DNA of 64,000 nucleotides, from NCBI GenBank assembly GCA_947179485.1, contig OX359249.1, positions 40,658,250 through 40,722,249 on the forward strand, written 5' to 3'. Shown piece by piece: positions 24,401 through 36,899 of this stretch. The position numbers were made by a program, and so were the translations under genes. Position 1 is the stretch's first letter. Every line of letters begins with the position of its first letter. The notes below the pieces were generated by a model, which searched no databases, had not been told where the DNA came from, and saw nothing but the letters and a program-made list of their open reading frames with translations. The DNA comes from Allacma fusca (Eukaryota > Arthropoda > Collembola > Symphypleona > Sminthuridae).

Positions 24401-27400
24401 ACACCGCACCAAAGTAGTAATGCATAGTGTACATATAATATTCACATGCGTGTGTTATTTAAAAGTTATATTATATGCATCTACATATGTAATATGTTTT
24501 CTTCCTTTGCCAGTGTGCATACCTTGTTTTATCTAATTATTATTTTTCCCATCTTCCCTTTCCGGCTTATCTCTCTTTCCGCAGAAAATGTATTTAGGAG
24601 TATATACAATGCTTTTCTTACCTACCATTACCATTCCTATCTGGAGACCTTAGTGCTTGTTTCCTTTTGTATGCATTTATTTCCCCAGAAGATTTGCAGC
24701 TACTGCATACTAGGGATGCCAAATGTCGCCACTTTACTTATATCGGGTTTCTCGGTCTCGCAAGAACGCTTTCATTAATAATAATATTTTCCATGCAAAT
24801 ATATTAGTAACAATTATACGATCAACAAACCATGTTTAGTGTTTCAAACTTGACTCAGAATAAGAAAAACCAGACGATATTGCAACTAATTATTAATGTA
24901 ACATAGAATATACAGGTATAATCACTAATATATATGGATTAAAAATTATTAAGGAGCCCAAAGAGGTAACATCACCACTTTAACTATACAATAACCAGTT
25001 CAATAAACTGTTGTAATTGTCTTCTCCTTCAAAGGTATGTTGGTTCTAATAAGCACAACAAAAATTTTCCTAGAACCCAGTTAACCGGCAGTTAACGTCC
25101 TGATTTCAATGATTTCTTAGACAGGTCCTTTGCTTGCAAGTGATTGTTGCTCTGTTGTTGCTTCGAATAAATGTTCTAAAAATGTATTGGTCTATTTGTT
25201 TTCCGAGTATATGTGATTTATGCATAATATTCGTTAAAATACTCCCGTAACGTCAGCTGTTCGTCATCCCTTCCCTAAATATTCACTTTCATCACTGTAA
25301 TACTGTATTCTATTTCATTGGACACTTCGTCCATTTGAATGGTGCAAAAGTGTGTTAATCAAGTTCTGTTCTGAACTTTGTTCATTATCTAAACAAAAAT
25401 AACTCGAATCTAAACTTTAAACCTGTTTTTACTGCAGTTTTAAGAGCGTTTAAATGAATGCACCCTAATTAGTTACTCCTTCATAATTACTACTTTTACT
25501 ACTTATTACTAAAGCTCATTTAAATTAGTGTATTTAGGCAGATAGAATACAGTACAAGTAAAAGGTTGTCAAATATCGCCTCGTTGTCAGCGTTTCGATC
25601 AGTAAAATTACAAAGTAAAACCGTATTATATTAACCAAGCTCGCTGTGCGATAAACCGATATTCTCGGCAAAATTTGCGATAAATATTGCCTGAAATATC
25701 GCCTACCAATTTGTCGTTTTTTGTGATAATATCCTCTTGCCATATCGTCATTGACATCCCTACTGCATACATACGACAGATATGTTTGCCCTTCTTCTTC
25801 TTTCGCCAAGGGAAGGACATAATTGGATTGCGTCAACTGTAAAGAGCTGGGGGAAAAGCTAATGCTCGCTTTCCCTCCGGCTCTCATCATGATGACACAA
25901 TTGTAAGTATTTAGTGATGGTAGAGCAGTACTGTGCTCTAAAAACGTAGTATATGTAGAAAAGGAAGGAGCAGCAACAAGCTCTTGTGCATTTTATTTCA
26001 TCTTTCTTCACCTATACCTGATCTCTGGTGCTGTAGTCGGGCAAGTCATTCTGGAAGTAATAAAACAAAGTGTAAATGAGGTTTAGATCTTTTTGAAGAT
26101 GCTGCGAAGGAACGCATCCGGCTCAAGCACATGATGTATGTATGTAAGGCTGGTTGTGAACGAGTGCTTTAATCTCTACTCTGCCTGGGTTTTTCTCCAT
26201 TTCCAGTGGGTATGAGAGAGTAGAAAGATCTTTCCCTCTTTATCTATCTCTCTTTTACTCTGGCTCCTGTCTTCCCACTACTGCTTCTTTACGAAAAAAA
26301 TGTTGTGTCTAACTTGTTTGCCTTGCCTTACTATAAAATGGTGTGAGTGCACTTATTGTTAGTAGCCTTTTGCTGACTTGAGAGATACATGCTAATGCTT
26401 ACCGCTATTACTGGTGTATCATCATGAAGTAAGTGTAGTTTTGTGCAAAAGATGAGATGGGATAAATAGTATGGGGGTAATTTGTACAGGAAGGAGTTTT
26501 TACGACATTGCGAACATCTGCGGCGTTATTATCACAGCCGAATCATTTGCTCTTCCTCATTAGTTCCTCAAAGAGTCAAGGAAGCTTGGAGCCGAAATTA
26601 ACTCCTCAAATACTCGAGATACAAACCAAGTAAGTCAAAACAACTTAATACATCATTTTTCCATGACCTGTGTGTGTGTATCTCATGAACACTCTTTCAT
26701 GAGTTTTCTTATTCCAAGTCTTAACTTATTTTCCCACTCTGTATTCCCTTGGTACTTTTACTATCCTTCGGACTATCCTACCTAAAATTATATTTTCTTA
26801 CTAAAACTTCCTCAAATGTGTCCCTATTCTCTTTATGTGGTCGTAAAGAGACAGGAAAACGTTTCTTATTGGCTTCAGAGCTTTTTACATGTTGTTATAC
26901 AGCTTGGACAAAATTTACTCTCCTTCAAAAACTTAAATTGACTCCCGGTTTCATTGTTTACCAAAACATGGGTGTACGTGTCTTTGTGGAATACTTTCAA
27001 TGAACTAGTTCGTGCACTCACTCAAAAGTATCCCGCCGTTCTCACATGTGGGACCATTTGTCATGTACTTAAGCCTTTTGTGAAACTAGTTGTGTATCAT
27101 GGGCACTGGGATTGATGTAAAAATATAATGATTATAAGAGGGCAACTATGTAAAATACTACAGGAATAAATCGGATTTGTTGTTGCCTTGCAGTGATACT
27201 AGCTTTTGTATTTTTGCAGGTTATGGGAAGTGATGGGGCTGGGGATCGAAATTTTCTGGAAACTGCGGAACTTCCCTTATGAGTATGACTTTGTTGAGCC
27301 GGGTATTTTTATGACCACCATCTACTCCGTCGTCGATCTCTGTGTTAAAGGACTGACGAAAGGGGATAAAAAGAGTAGCATGAGCGTCAACATCAAAAGT

Positions 27401-30400
27401 GTTGTATCCATCACACTCGAAAAATCATTGGTAATAGTTTTCTACCGTGGAAAGGAACTTTTGAAAATTATTCAGCTCAATCCCAAAGATGAAAAGTCAT
27501 TGAAAAGAGAACTGGAGGCTGAGACGGTAAGTAGGAAACTTAGGATTCTCTTTTTGTTTGTTCTCTCTCTCTCTCTCTCTCTCTCTTCTATCCTGTAATT
27601 TCCTTCTGTCCAAGTATTTCTATTGTTTTTAAGCCTACTACTATCTACATATCTACACATGCTAACACACACAGCATATGAAAAGTTCTTGGTGAGGGAG
27701 TATTCCAGGTACTAGGTACTATATATTAAATAGTTGTCATTGTAACTATAGTATTTTTACGAGACAAGTGCACGTCAGCAGTTAAGTATGTAAGTATGCA
27801 CACACTTCATCTGTATATTGGAGGAACCTTAAGTAAGTGGGATTTACTGACAATTTACGCGTGCCCCAGTATGGAGGAAAAGTAATTGTTTTACGCTTAC
27901 TACTATTAGAGCCTCAAGTTAGAATGTATGTATATGTGAATTTTTTTTCGTGTAGGTTGGCATTGCGTGTGATAAGTTCCGTACACTTAGGTTATGTATC
28001 GTTGATTAAATTTTAAAAAGTACCGTTTGCATTATGTAATCTATTCTTTTTAAACGAAACTTCCTGGAAAAATGGTACTTTTTAAAATTTATCCAACGAC
28101 ATTCACCAATTGTAAGCAAAAGAAGTGCTTTCTCTAAATGTTAGAACACATGTAATCCTGTATAAGTGTTCAGTCGGTTGTTTCAATTCATTTTTATTTC
28201 AGTGCAGTGCATTGAAGTTTCTTATAGATACATATAAGTAGATCATCTGAGGAGGAATTTTCTATGAATCGAGTAATCGTACAAAACAGTAGTACTTACA
28301 GTAGTTTGTTGCCGTGCTATGATACTGGTTAAAGTCAGAGATTGATTGTTCAGGCGTGTCACGTGACATTGAATGGACTTTCACTATTAAATAATGAATA
28401 AATATTTTATTCTTGACTATATCTGCTACCAGTTTTGTCTTGCTGTTTATGTATGTAAATGAGCCTACTCAATTTGAATGGTTATGGGGGGTTATATAGC
28501 ATCAGTGCCGTGCGTAGCCTAACCGTTCTACAAATGGCAGTAGCTGTAGGCTGAAATAAGCAATCATTTTTCTCGCTACAGAATGACAGAGAACATTATT
28601 TTCACGTTGATTTTAAATTTTAGATTACGTATTACATACGGGTTACATCAGTCAGTCTAGCTGTCCGTCCATCCTAATTGTATTAGGAGAATTGCATCCC
28701 ATTCGGTATTAGAATATTCAGCAATTATTAGCACAGTCGAAGTTTCAGTGATATTCACATGTTTCATGTTCGCAGATTATGTGTAAGTAAAATTGAATAC
28801 ATACTACCCACCAAAATATTTGCTGAACGTTCCTATTCATAGTTACCAAAACGGGATGAGTATCCTCCAGATTGTTAATTAATATTCAAATCGAACACCG
28901 AAATTGACTATGTATTTCTGATGGACGGATGTTGCCTCCATTTTATATGAATATACAAGGTGACGGGAACCATTTGCCCCTTATACATAGCTCACACCAG
29001 TCACAACATACAAGAATGTGAGGGAAAGCAATGTAATATTTCTTTTAAGAAGGTCGGCATCAGAAACAGAAGACTTTGCTTTATTAAAAACTCGCTTCAC
29101 GTTTTTGGATGCTGTAGCCCCAATTTTCGAGGTGGGCTGCGATTTATTTGACGAAAATGAATCCCAATGAAATTTTCTACAAGCCCAGTGTTTTGAAATA
29201 TTTTTATCATAGCCTGGTCTTCGACGATAGAATAATAACACCACAATTCCTCCTACTCCGCATTTTCTGCGCTACTCAAGTTGAGTTTCTTCAACCTTGT
29301 TTCATGTCTCTTGCGGTCATGTCAGCAATTCTCAAAGTAGACAACTCCTCCTTGTGTGACAACTCCCTTGAAAGCCCATTAAATTTCACATGAACGAGCG
29401 TCAAAATATATTACGTGAAAAATTTTTGTGAGATTAAAAAATATAAAGAAATTGACATTCTGACAAAACTTCGACTTTGCTTCACGCTTGTGAACCCTAT
29501 GACCTTAACTCTTGACCCAGGTCAATGAAGTAAATTTTAGAAAATCTGAAACTAAATTCGCTACAAACGGGTGGGAGTCGAATATTTTATGAGTCACTCC
29601 CTTATGTGTAGTTTAACTGTAGTTTCCAAAGCTATTAAAATGAAGTCCCTGCTAAAAATGTAGCCGCAGAAAAAATGGTTGCTTCACAACAATTTATGCG
29701 TGACCATTCTGGGGCGTTTCTCCCAATTTGTAGCAAATTGTGTTCTAGATTTTCTACAGTTTTGTTCATTGACCCAAGTCTATTTTTGGAATTGCAAACT
29801 TGTCGTAAAGGTGTACGCGATAATGTGTATTTTCAACAGGTGAAATCAGTAGTGTTTAAGTTACCCTTGCCAAATTTATTCTCTATAAGCGAAGGAGCAA
29901 CATGAATTTTCCCAATTTGCTAATATACTGAAAGAGGTGGACTATGAAATCAGCAAATGATTGCTGAATGTTCGAAAAGGAATGGGGAACATTTCTCAAG
30001 ACACGTTGCTGAATAAAAGTAGGCTTTACATGGTACGGCGGATTCACGACACCCCGGGTTTATTTATAGGTTATTGTAGTTTTAGAGAAATAAAATATTA
30101 AATTAAATTAAAATTAAAATCGACGCGGAGGAAAAGTTGGTAGTGAAAGGAAAATGGTAGGCTTTCTCCGGGATGTGTGGTTAGGTATCTAGATATTTGG
30201 GGAATCAGTCAATCTCACAACAGTGTTACGAGTAATTATTTATAAGCAAACGTGGAGTAACCTAAAAAATATGAGAGTAAGATTGACAAGATCAAAGCAC
30301 CAATCAATAAACATAATAATGGCAATGGTAGCTATAATCAAAGGCGACTGATGGAAGTGCAGCAACCGGTACAGTGGCTTGACACTATGCATACATGCGT

Positions 30401-32008
30401 ATACTGTGCATATACAACAGTTCTTGTCGGTAAGTGTTTGACTACTTTAAAACAATAGATGTTACCCTGTTTGGGCTACTGTTTGAGCGTTCAGCAATAA
30501 ACTTATTTGGTCGGTATGCGAGTGGACCGAGAAAAATTTTAATTAATGAACAGCATCGGAGGGAACGACATTCGCAGCATCCCAGTCATTGTCAGCCGCG
30601 TTGCCAATTCCCATACACCTCACTTCGTTTTCACATATCGTGGGGAAATGCAGTGACGATTTTTGTTTATTGTGACCACATATAGCGCACCAACTAAAAT
30701 TGAAAAGGAAAAGAATTTTTGAAAATGCAATTACTACTTTGAAAACCTAGAAGTAATGTTATAAATATTTGACTTATTTGGTTGCTGCTTATAAGGGATA
30801 CAGAGGGACAGAACTATATATGAGTAAATCTCTACAATGAACTGTGAAAGCGAAAGGAAGCGTAAAGAAAAGTTGAATGTTTTCACATTAACCCGTGGTG
30901 TCAGTTAGTACTTTTTAGAGTTATTATTATAGGTTTATGTGAGTGGATACTTCAGTTTTGCGGACGACTCATGTTAGATGCAACATCTTCATCACTATCA
31001 CTACACTATGCTTATAGGGGTAGATAGATATATATAGATATAGATAAGTACGTATAGTTTTATATACACATGTTCTCAGCTCCAGATTTGTCCAAGTAAC
31101 CGTATCTTTGAGTAGATTACTCAAGTCTCTCCAGATCATGTATGTATACAAGTATGTATCAAGTATGTGTGACTTGCATTTAGTAGTAGTTACTGAAGTA
31201 ATTAATCAATATTTTATACTCAGCTTCTGGGATTATTTCGTTGGGATATAAGTCGAATGCGTGTGATGTCCAACATATTGGGATTAGCTTGTTTAATTTT
31301 ATGTTTGCTCTTTGTGGCTGAAAGGAAAGGATGTGTGAAGTTATTACAAGATGTCCCAATCGTACTCACAATTAATTGTAAGTTACAGTGGTGAAGTGAT
31401 AGATTTTGTATTGAGGTCAGGGCAGGTATATGTATACATCACAGTGGGTGCATCATGGGGGGAAAAGAGTAGCATACTGAAAGGAGGAGTATGTATCTAC
31501 ATGTAATCAGTCACATATGTAATATGTATATATGTATTCTCTGCTACTTTATTGTAAACTGAAGTTACTGTGCTGGAGCAACCACAACTCTGATTCAACC
31601 TTTTAGCAATCAACCGTAAATTTAATGTACCCGGTTCGGTACTTTTTCTATAAATGCATTCATGGTGCTGTGTGTTGGGGTTTTGGGGAGGCTTGGAGCT
31701 AGTATAACTAAAGATCTAATAGTGTGCTGCTGGAAGTTAAGCACAATGAATACAAAAGTTACAGACATGTACATTAGTGCTATAAAGTCAATTGAAGATA
31801 CATTTGCTGTGCTGATTATTCATTTGACTATTTCCTCTGCATGTGTGCGCATCTACAGGTTCATTTTGTGAGTATGTGTGCACGACTAACCATATGTTTG
31901 GTGTGTTGATTTCAGATTGCTGTTTGCGACAACGTCAAGAGATTAGGGCTGAGCAACAATGATTTCCTCTTAGGAGTTTGCTCAGCTTTGGAAGATATGT
32001 TCAAGTGA
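18469..32008 (+). CDS. Nup188: Nucleoporin Nup188, 19 coding exons
   Basis: Inner-ring scaffold nucleoporin of the nuclear pore complex. Exons: 18469-18512, 18642-18864, 18990-19208, 19330-19863, 19920-20051, 20131-20292, 20374-20786, 20917-21157, 21236-21494, 21577-21701, 21849-22070, 22198-22311, 22518-22645, 22739-22877, 22966-23550, 23906-24361, 26490-26629, 27220-27526, 31916-32008. Phases join without a stop to about 1511 residues, against roughly 1750 in human. Matches to the family: HLWTLLTGKTVLASF near residue 25; FYLNERLCLIYCSQLIL before residue 160; SVLACLHTDAESFRDLVLQR then VGILEFLGVCAHTQLGLVQ; WNDVYLLGVHLNTRMINNLK; the C-terminal LKSLL/NPKD-type helices and final NNDFLLGVCSALEDMFK. 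The ATG at 18469 gives MANDEGKNVEV. Exon 4 may end at 19827 (better donor, GTATGT) or 19863; both stay in frame. Residues about 165-440 are the least conserved part. Confidence 0.85.
24703..25770. mobile_element. Non-autonomous hAT element in a Nup188 intron
   Basis: The element spans 24711-25762 and is flanked by the perfect 8-bp duplication CTGCATAC (24703-24710 and 25763-25770). The left end starts TAGGGATGCCAA. The right end, reverse complemented, starts TAGGGATGTCAA. Subterminal sequence at the right is rich in ATATCG-type motifs, as in the other hAT element of this window, but termini differ, so they are separate families. The 1.05-kb body has no transposase. It lies in the intron between 24361 and 26490, in a position that leaves splice sites intact. 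Confidence 0.9.
27562..27586. repeat. (CT)n microsatellite in intron
   Basis: About 12 CT units directly after the donor of the 27220-27526 exon (35 bp downstream). It could influence splicing by binding pyrimidine-tract factors, which is inference. Confidence 0.9.
27997..28101. repeat. Long intronic hairpin, about 29-bp arms
   Basis: Left arm around 28000-28028 (CGTTGATTAAATTTTAAAAA then GTACCGTTT) pairs with the right arm around 28071-28099. The right arm reverse complemented reads CGTTGGATAAATTTTAAAAA then GTACCATTT, with about three mismatches over 29 bp. The loop is about 42 nt. It could be a MITE remnant or a small-RNA precursor. Confidence 0.7.
28110..31915. other. Large last intron of Nup188
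   Basis: The 4.4-kb final intron (27527-31915) shows several short open frames on both strands around 28960-29400 and 29675-29905. They look like decayed mobile-element or gene fragments, but no family is recognised. It also contains a possible cassette exon at 31224-31379 and TAGATA-rich sequence near 31020-31060. Confidence 0.45.
31224..31379 (+). other. Possible cassette exon in the last Nup188 intron
   Basis: A 156-bp segment begins after a good acceptor (TTTTATACTCAG) and ends at a good donor (AATT/GTAAGT). It is open in the frame set by the 27220-27526 exon for 52 codons and encodes a hydrophobic stretch (NILGLACLILCLLFVAE). As annotated here it has length 156, a multiple of three. I read its donor at 31379/31380; if the donor is one base later, the downstream frame changes to end soon after. 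The conserved Nup188 C-terminus is obtained without it. Could be chance. Confidence 0.25.
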
Positions 32009-32391
32009 AACTTTTTCTTCAAAAAAATTTCGTACACGCAGGCCATGTAAGTCTCATTTAGGTTCCCAACAGTGGAACCCCTCAAACGACAACAGTTGAG
32101 CAAAATCTCAAAAAGTTTGACTTTACTTGGGTCCTATTCCTTCACCCAACGACCCAACAAGCTCCAAACATTTGTGTGTACACATTGCAATTTTTTGATG
32201 ACGAATGGAAGCATCTTCGCAAAGAAGGGGAATGCTAACCTTAGTATAATATTGTTCACCAACGGAAGTGATATAACAAAAATCCTTTTGTATGCTGTCG
32301 CTATTTTGTGTCGAATCAATTTTTTGTCTTGGAATTTTATGGCCATATGTTAAAATTAATGTGCCTCAAGGTGTTAACTATTTGCATTTCA

Positions 32392-32397
32392 AATAAA
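32392..32397 (+). terminator. Polyadenylation signal of Nup188
   Basis: AATAAA about 385 bp after the stop codon at 32006-32008, followed by T/GT-rich sequence (TTGGGTGTTCCTTTTT) that suits a downstream element. Confidence 0.65.
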
Positions 32398-32410
32398 AAT
32401 GTAATATGTT

Positions 32411-35400
32411 TCTAGTAAAACATGGTCTCTCCCTTGGGTGTTCCTTTTTATTTTTTCGTCTCGTATATTTCTCATTGTCAGGATTTCTCATTTTTTTGTA
32501 TTCTTTAAAGTATATGGGCACACCGATTTGATATGCATATATGATCGTCTGCTGGGTTAGAGCAAAAGGAGCTAGTTGCAGACTCCATCCTTGGACGTAA
32601 GATGTTCAAAGGGTTGATACCATTGGAGTGAGCTACTGCTACTCTTTGCCTCTTTGTATGATTGGGGGCGAATTTAATACAGCATGTTTTGCAATTTCGT
32701 ATATAGGGAAGTCTTGCACATAGATGACTACCCAGGGATAAAAGAAATAGCTGCATGAATGCCGTAGGTTTATATTTCTTCAGTGTTTCCAGGAACGAAC
32801 CCATTTATTCTGTCGTGTTGAAAAACGTTTCCTTCGAAAATCGTCTTGTTCTCTTTACCCAAGTTTTATTTCATGAGTCTTGTCTCTACTGTATAAGTAT
32901 GTGGGCTTACAGATACTACAAATATATTGTCTGTGTCCCCAACTTGATCTACTATGTATGTATATATCTATCTATGCATAACTGAGATATAGTACACAGA
33001 TGTACGTAGGTATGTGAATATTATGGAACTACTGTACCACTGCTTAACACCGTAACATAGTATCATAGGGGTGGAAAATTGCTAGGGAAAATCAATTTTT
33101 CGGTTTTCTATTTGTCCTCAAGGTCGTTATAGATTTCATCAAGTTGGTTCATGGATTTTTCTCATGTGTGATGATAGACGACAGTAAAAAGTAAGGCTAA
33201 CAGTGATTGTATACTGAATCTTTTATAACTCATTTGGAGTGCAAATCGATGCCCGCAAATAAGCCTCCACTCCGTTCACCCACAAGTGCATTACTTGTAT
33301 GGTTTAGCCCATATTCACCCGGATAGTACTGACCTCTCTAGAGTCCAGCTCCCTATAGAGTGGGTCCTATTATTGGTACGCTGGAGACCATCTGTATAGC
33401 AAGTTATCTCCGTCTTGAAGAATTCGGTTATCTGTGGTGGTAGTCTGTAGCAGAGCAACGCGTGTCCACCATGAGAGTTTTTCCCAATATTTCTTCTCTC
33501 TCTCCCTTTTCTCATCTGCCTGACACATGTGAGAAATTCTACGAATGCACGTTTCCTATGGTTGACGATGAGTAGCAGACTGGGTACATGGAGTGGTGAT
33601 AGCCACAAGCGAGAGAATCGTATTAAGTAGATATTTGAAGCATCCGCAAATTCACGTCATGTAGAATTCCTTTGAGCAGCTTGTCCCTATACATGCAACT
33701 TTCGCAATGTGACGTTTTGCTCCATTTCTCCAGAATCCTTCCTCTCTCACTATCTCTTCCTTTTTTTTCCTAATGTTCTTGCTTGTATGCAGCAAAGTTA
33801 CTTATGTATTTCAATTTTTACTACGCTCAGATTACTTGTCTTTTCTCTCTCCCTCTTTCTCTTCTCTCCAAGTTCCAGAGTCCTTAGAAGAGGTAAAAAG
33901 TTGGTGGTGTCGTACAGGGGGATCCGGAAATTCCAAATATCAAACCTGAATACACGCAAACTAACAAAATCCGTAAGTTTGTCCATATTTTTTAAAAAAT
34001 GGTACTTTAGTTGAATCTAATAACCAAAAACCTCGAGGTCAGCAATGACTCAGAGTTATATGCTTCAGTAAACTTAATTAACTCTCAAATCCATCAAAAA
34101 TCGTGTATTCTAAATGAAGAAAGTAAACTTTCACATTCGTGCACAATTTCCCTTGCCAGACTATCATTCTTGCAATTCTTTGTAGAAATGAGTAGATAGA
34201 TGATATTTTGGGATATGGCATAACATAGGAAAGATTCTATACTGTATGGAATTGTATATTTAATTAATTGCATATGTTTTACTATCGAGTCCTGTACAAA
34301 TGAACTGGAAACATTGTGGACCACCTCGCAGGCACGTAAGCTTCTTGTCCTTATTCTATTATCCCGAAAATTTTTCCTTGCTAAAGTGCCCTCATAATTT
34401 ACGCACTTAAACTCTAACTACAGCACAGCTCTTCCCTGGCTCTCCTCCCAGCAGTGCCAGCCTATGGCAAAAAAACTTTTCTAATTTACTACACTCGTTA
34501 TGTACGAAGCAATGCTCCTACATACATAGAGAGGTGTTTCCAGCAACTTATTCCAACCTACTCCTTCGATTCTTTAATGAAAACATTCAAGAGGGAAATG
34601 AACGAGATTTCTCTTCCCCCTCTTGTGCCAAAGTTGGAGTGAGGGAGATAAAAAATGCAAGTTCCTTCCATACCTTATTAAAATTATACTAAAAGGAGAT
34701 ACAAGCATTTATCTGTAAGAGCTCTTAATTTGCTGGCTCCTGTAAATGAGAATCCTACACTGCTACTATTTTACCAGAAGAACTTTCCTAAGTTCTTCTC
34801 AGGATCCTCTTGACCTGCTTTTAATCCTTTTAATGCTCGAAATCAATCTGTGCTGGAATGAAACCAGAAAGGAACCGAGGGGGTGTAATATGAAGAGGCT
34901 TTCATCCCGTCCTACCCGTACATATCATATTAATCAGCCATCTAAATTATACCGTTTCAAATTCAGTCCTCCGGGCTTATACTATTTGCTACACATTTAA
35001 CTGAATATTAGCACTTGTACAGCTTCTGCCTCCTTCCTCTCCACGAATACTTAATAGAAGAAAAAAATGTAGACTCCGGACCCAGAGTAAAACATTAAGG
35101 GATTATTGAAAAGCATTACTGTCTTGCTCGTGCCACTATGAAGTGGTATTACAGACATTTGGCTATGTTTAGACAAATGTGCTTAAGTGTTAAGGAAAGT
35201 TACCCAAAGCAAACAGGTAGTTAGTAAGCTTCTTTAACGATCATAATCATTTAGTTCCCCCTAATGATCGACGATGTGATGAGCCGTGAACTGTGTATAG
35301 CGTCCCTATATCTGTTCTGATAATATTTGGGGGGAAACAAGTCCAAGTAAAATCGCTCCACTTCAGCCGTCTGCTAACGAGTCCCAGGTCCTGGGAAAAA

Positions 35401-36060
35401 GTTATCGAGTAAGAAATGATGAGCTTAATATGAATTATATGACTGTATAAAAGTCATTTACATTTCTGCCTACGCTTGTCCGATTCCTCTCTTCTGCTGT
35501 ATGTATGAACCTCCTCCTCCTCCTGCTCCTTCTACTCCACGGGCTGGGGAATGCTGGAAGAATCGATTCCATTTAATCCATCTCTCCTCTTCTTCTCCCT
35601 CTTTATCATCTACTATACTCTTCTCTGTAAATCCCATCCCATGACTCCTGATTTTTGTAATGAATGCACATCTTGAAAAAGAACACTTCTATTCAGAGGA
35701 AACGATTTCATCAGGGAAGGGTGGAGAGGGGCCGGGACTTGAGATGAGGAATAAATGAAGTTATTAGTACCAGCAGGTATAATGAAGTAATGGAAGCATA
35801 ATTAAAATTAGTCTGTATTTATCACATGCAGTCCTATATTTGATTCTATGGCTAATTACTTTTGCATGGTTACTTAATGGACTTGTAAAGAAAGGAGCGG
35901 AATGGTAAAGCGATTCCTGTCCTATGAGTGAATATCCTCTACATTACAGTGAATGGCCCAGCATACAGTAGTATATGTGTATTTGAGCGAGACGAGTGTT
36001 CGGTGAGTTGGTCGGAAGACTTTTGTGATGTGGATGTGAGCATGTGAAGTTTATAGTATG
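32411..36060. other. Start of a gene-poor region
   Basis: No convincing exon or family signature. Open frames up to about 100 codons overlap one another on both strands and carry no motif. CT-rich patches occur at 33490-33515 and 33840-33870. A segment at 33870-33970 has acceptor-like and donor-like edges but no recognisable product. Confidence 0.45.
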
Positions 36061-36064
36061 TGGG

Positions 36065-36069
<5 letters not shown>

Positions 36070-36119
<50 letters not shown>
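36070..36119. repeat. (AG)n microsatellite
   Basis: About 25 uninterrupted AG units, continuing with interruptions to about 36138. The minus-strand frames reading S-L repeats here are artefacts. Confidence 0.95.
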
Positions 36120-36135
<16 letters not shown>

Positions 36136-36397
36136 GAGTACAAGGGGAAGGAGTGAAAAAGATTCGGAGAGAAGGACTGGAAAGCGGAAAAGACATTATG
36201 GTAAATGAGTTTAAGATCGTGGTGAGAATGAATTAATGAGATCAAGTAGTATCACTTGGAATGTGTTGGATGTGTAAATGAATTCCTATGCCTGGAGACA
36301 CTCAAGCGAAGGAATGAGCCGCGAGTTTTCTCTGCAGCGCTTACAATTTTTTCCCTTCTGCACTTCAACCGGAGGAGGACCAGGGGAACATGAACAT

Positions 36398-36433
36398 GAA
36401 GAAGAAGAAGGAGAAGAAGAAGAAGAAGAAGAC
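36398..36433. repeat. (GAA)n trinucleotide repeat
   Basis: About twelve GAA units with one GGA interruption. Confidence 0.9.
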
Positions 36434-36871
36434 GAAGGAGTATAAGAACTTCTAGCGCATAAAGGAGAGAAGGAGAAGCTCATTGCTGCGGTAGTGGTGG
36501 TGACTGCAACTATCATTATTATATGGAGCAGTTCTTACTTACACAATCGCTATTCCAGTACGCACAGAAGCACATGAATCTGAACGGAGCTCATGGAGAT
36601 CACGCTACTACTTCTTCAACTATTCCAGCTACATGCATATGTTAATGGTGCCTAAGTAACTTGGAGAACATGGCCCTTCCACTGATTTGCATGAGACGTG
36701 AACTTTGCCTCTGTGGACCAACAGACGAGACCAAATAGGTATGGGATTCACTCTCTGGATTCTGCATCTTGTGTACACACATATACTGTCCTATACTCCA
36801 CATGCTGGAACATATGTATAGTCACATGAGTTGACATGTGTAGTAGTTACTTCTGTGCTTATAGATAGCTA

Positions 36872-36896
36872 GTACTACTACTACTACTACTACTAC
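36872..36896. repeat. (TAC)n trinucleotide repeat
   Basis: Eight TAC/ACT units in a row. Confidence 0.9.
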
Positions 36897-36899
36897 TTG

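Noticed and set aside
25534-25890. 118-codon minus-strand ORF in Nup188 intron
   Set aside because: Lies mostly inside the hAT element end and its flank; no transposase motif.
28981-29393. Overlapping frames on both strands in the last Nup188 intron
   Set aside because: No recognised domain or splice structure; perhaps a decayed element but not assignable.
31916-31969. Last Nup188 exon read in the alternative frame (YCCLRQRQ...)
   Set aside because: The direct join from 27526 gives a C-terminus resembling the family; the alternative frame stops early.
33868-33972. Exon-like segment with GTAAGT donor and CAAG acceptor
   Set aside because: Follows the Nup188 stop and poly(A) signal, product not recognisable, and no partner exons found.
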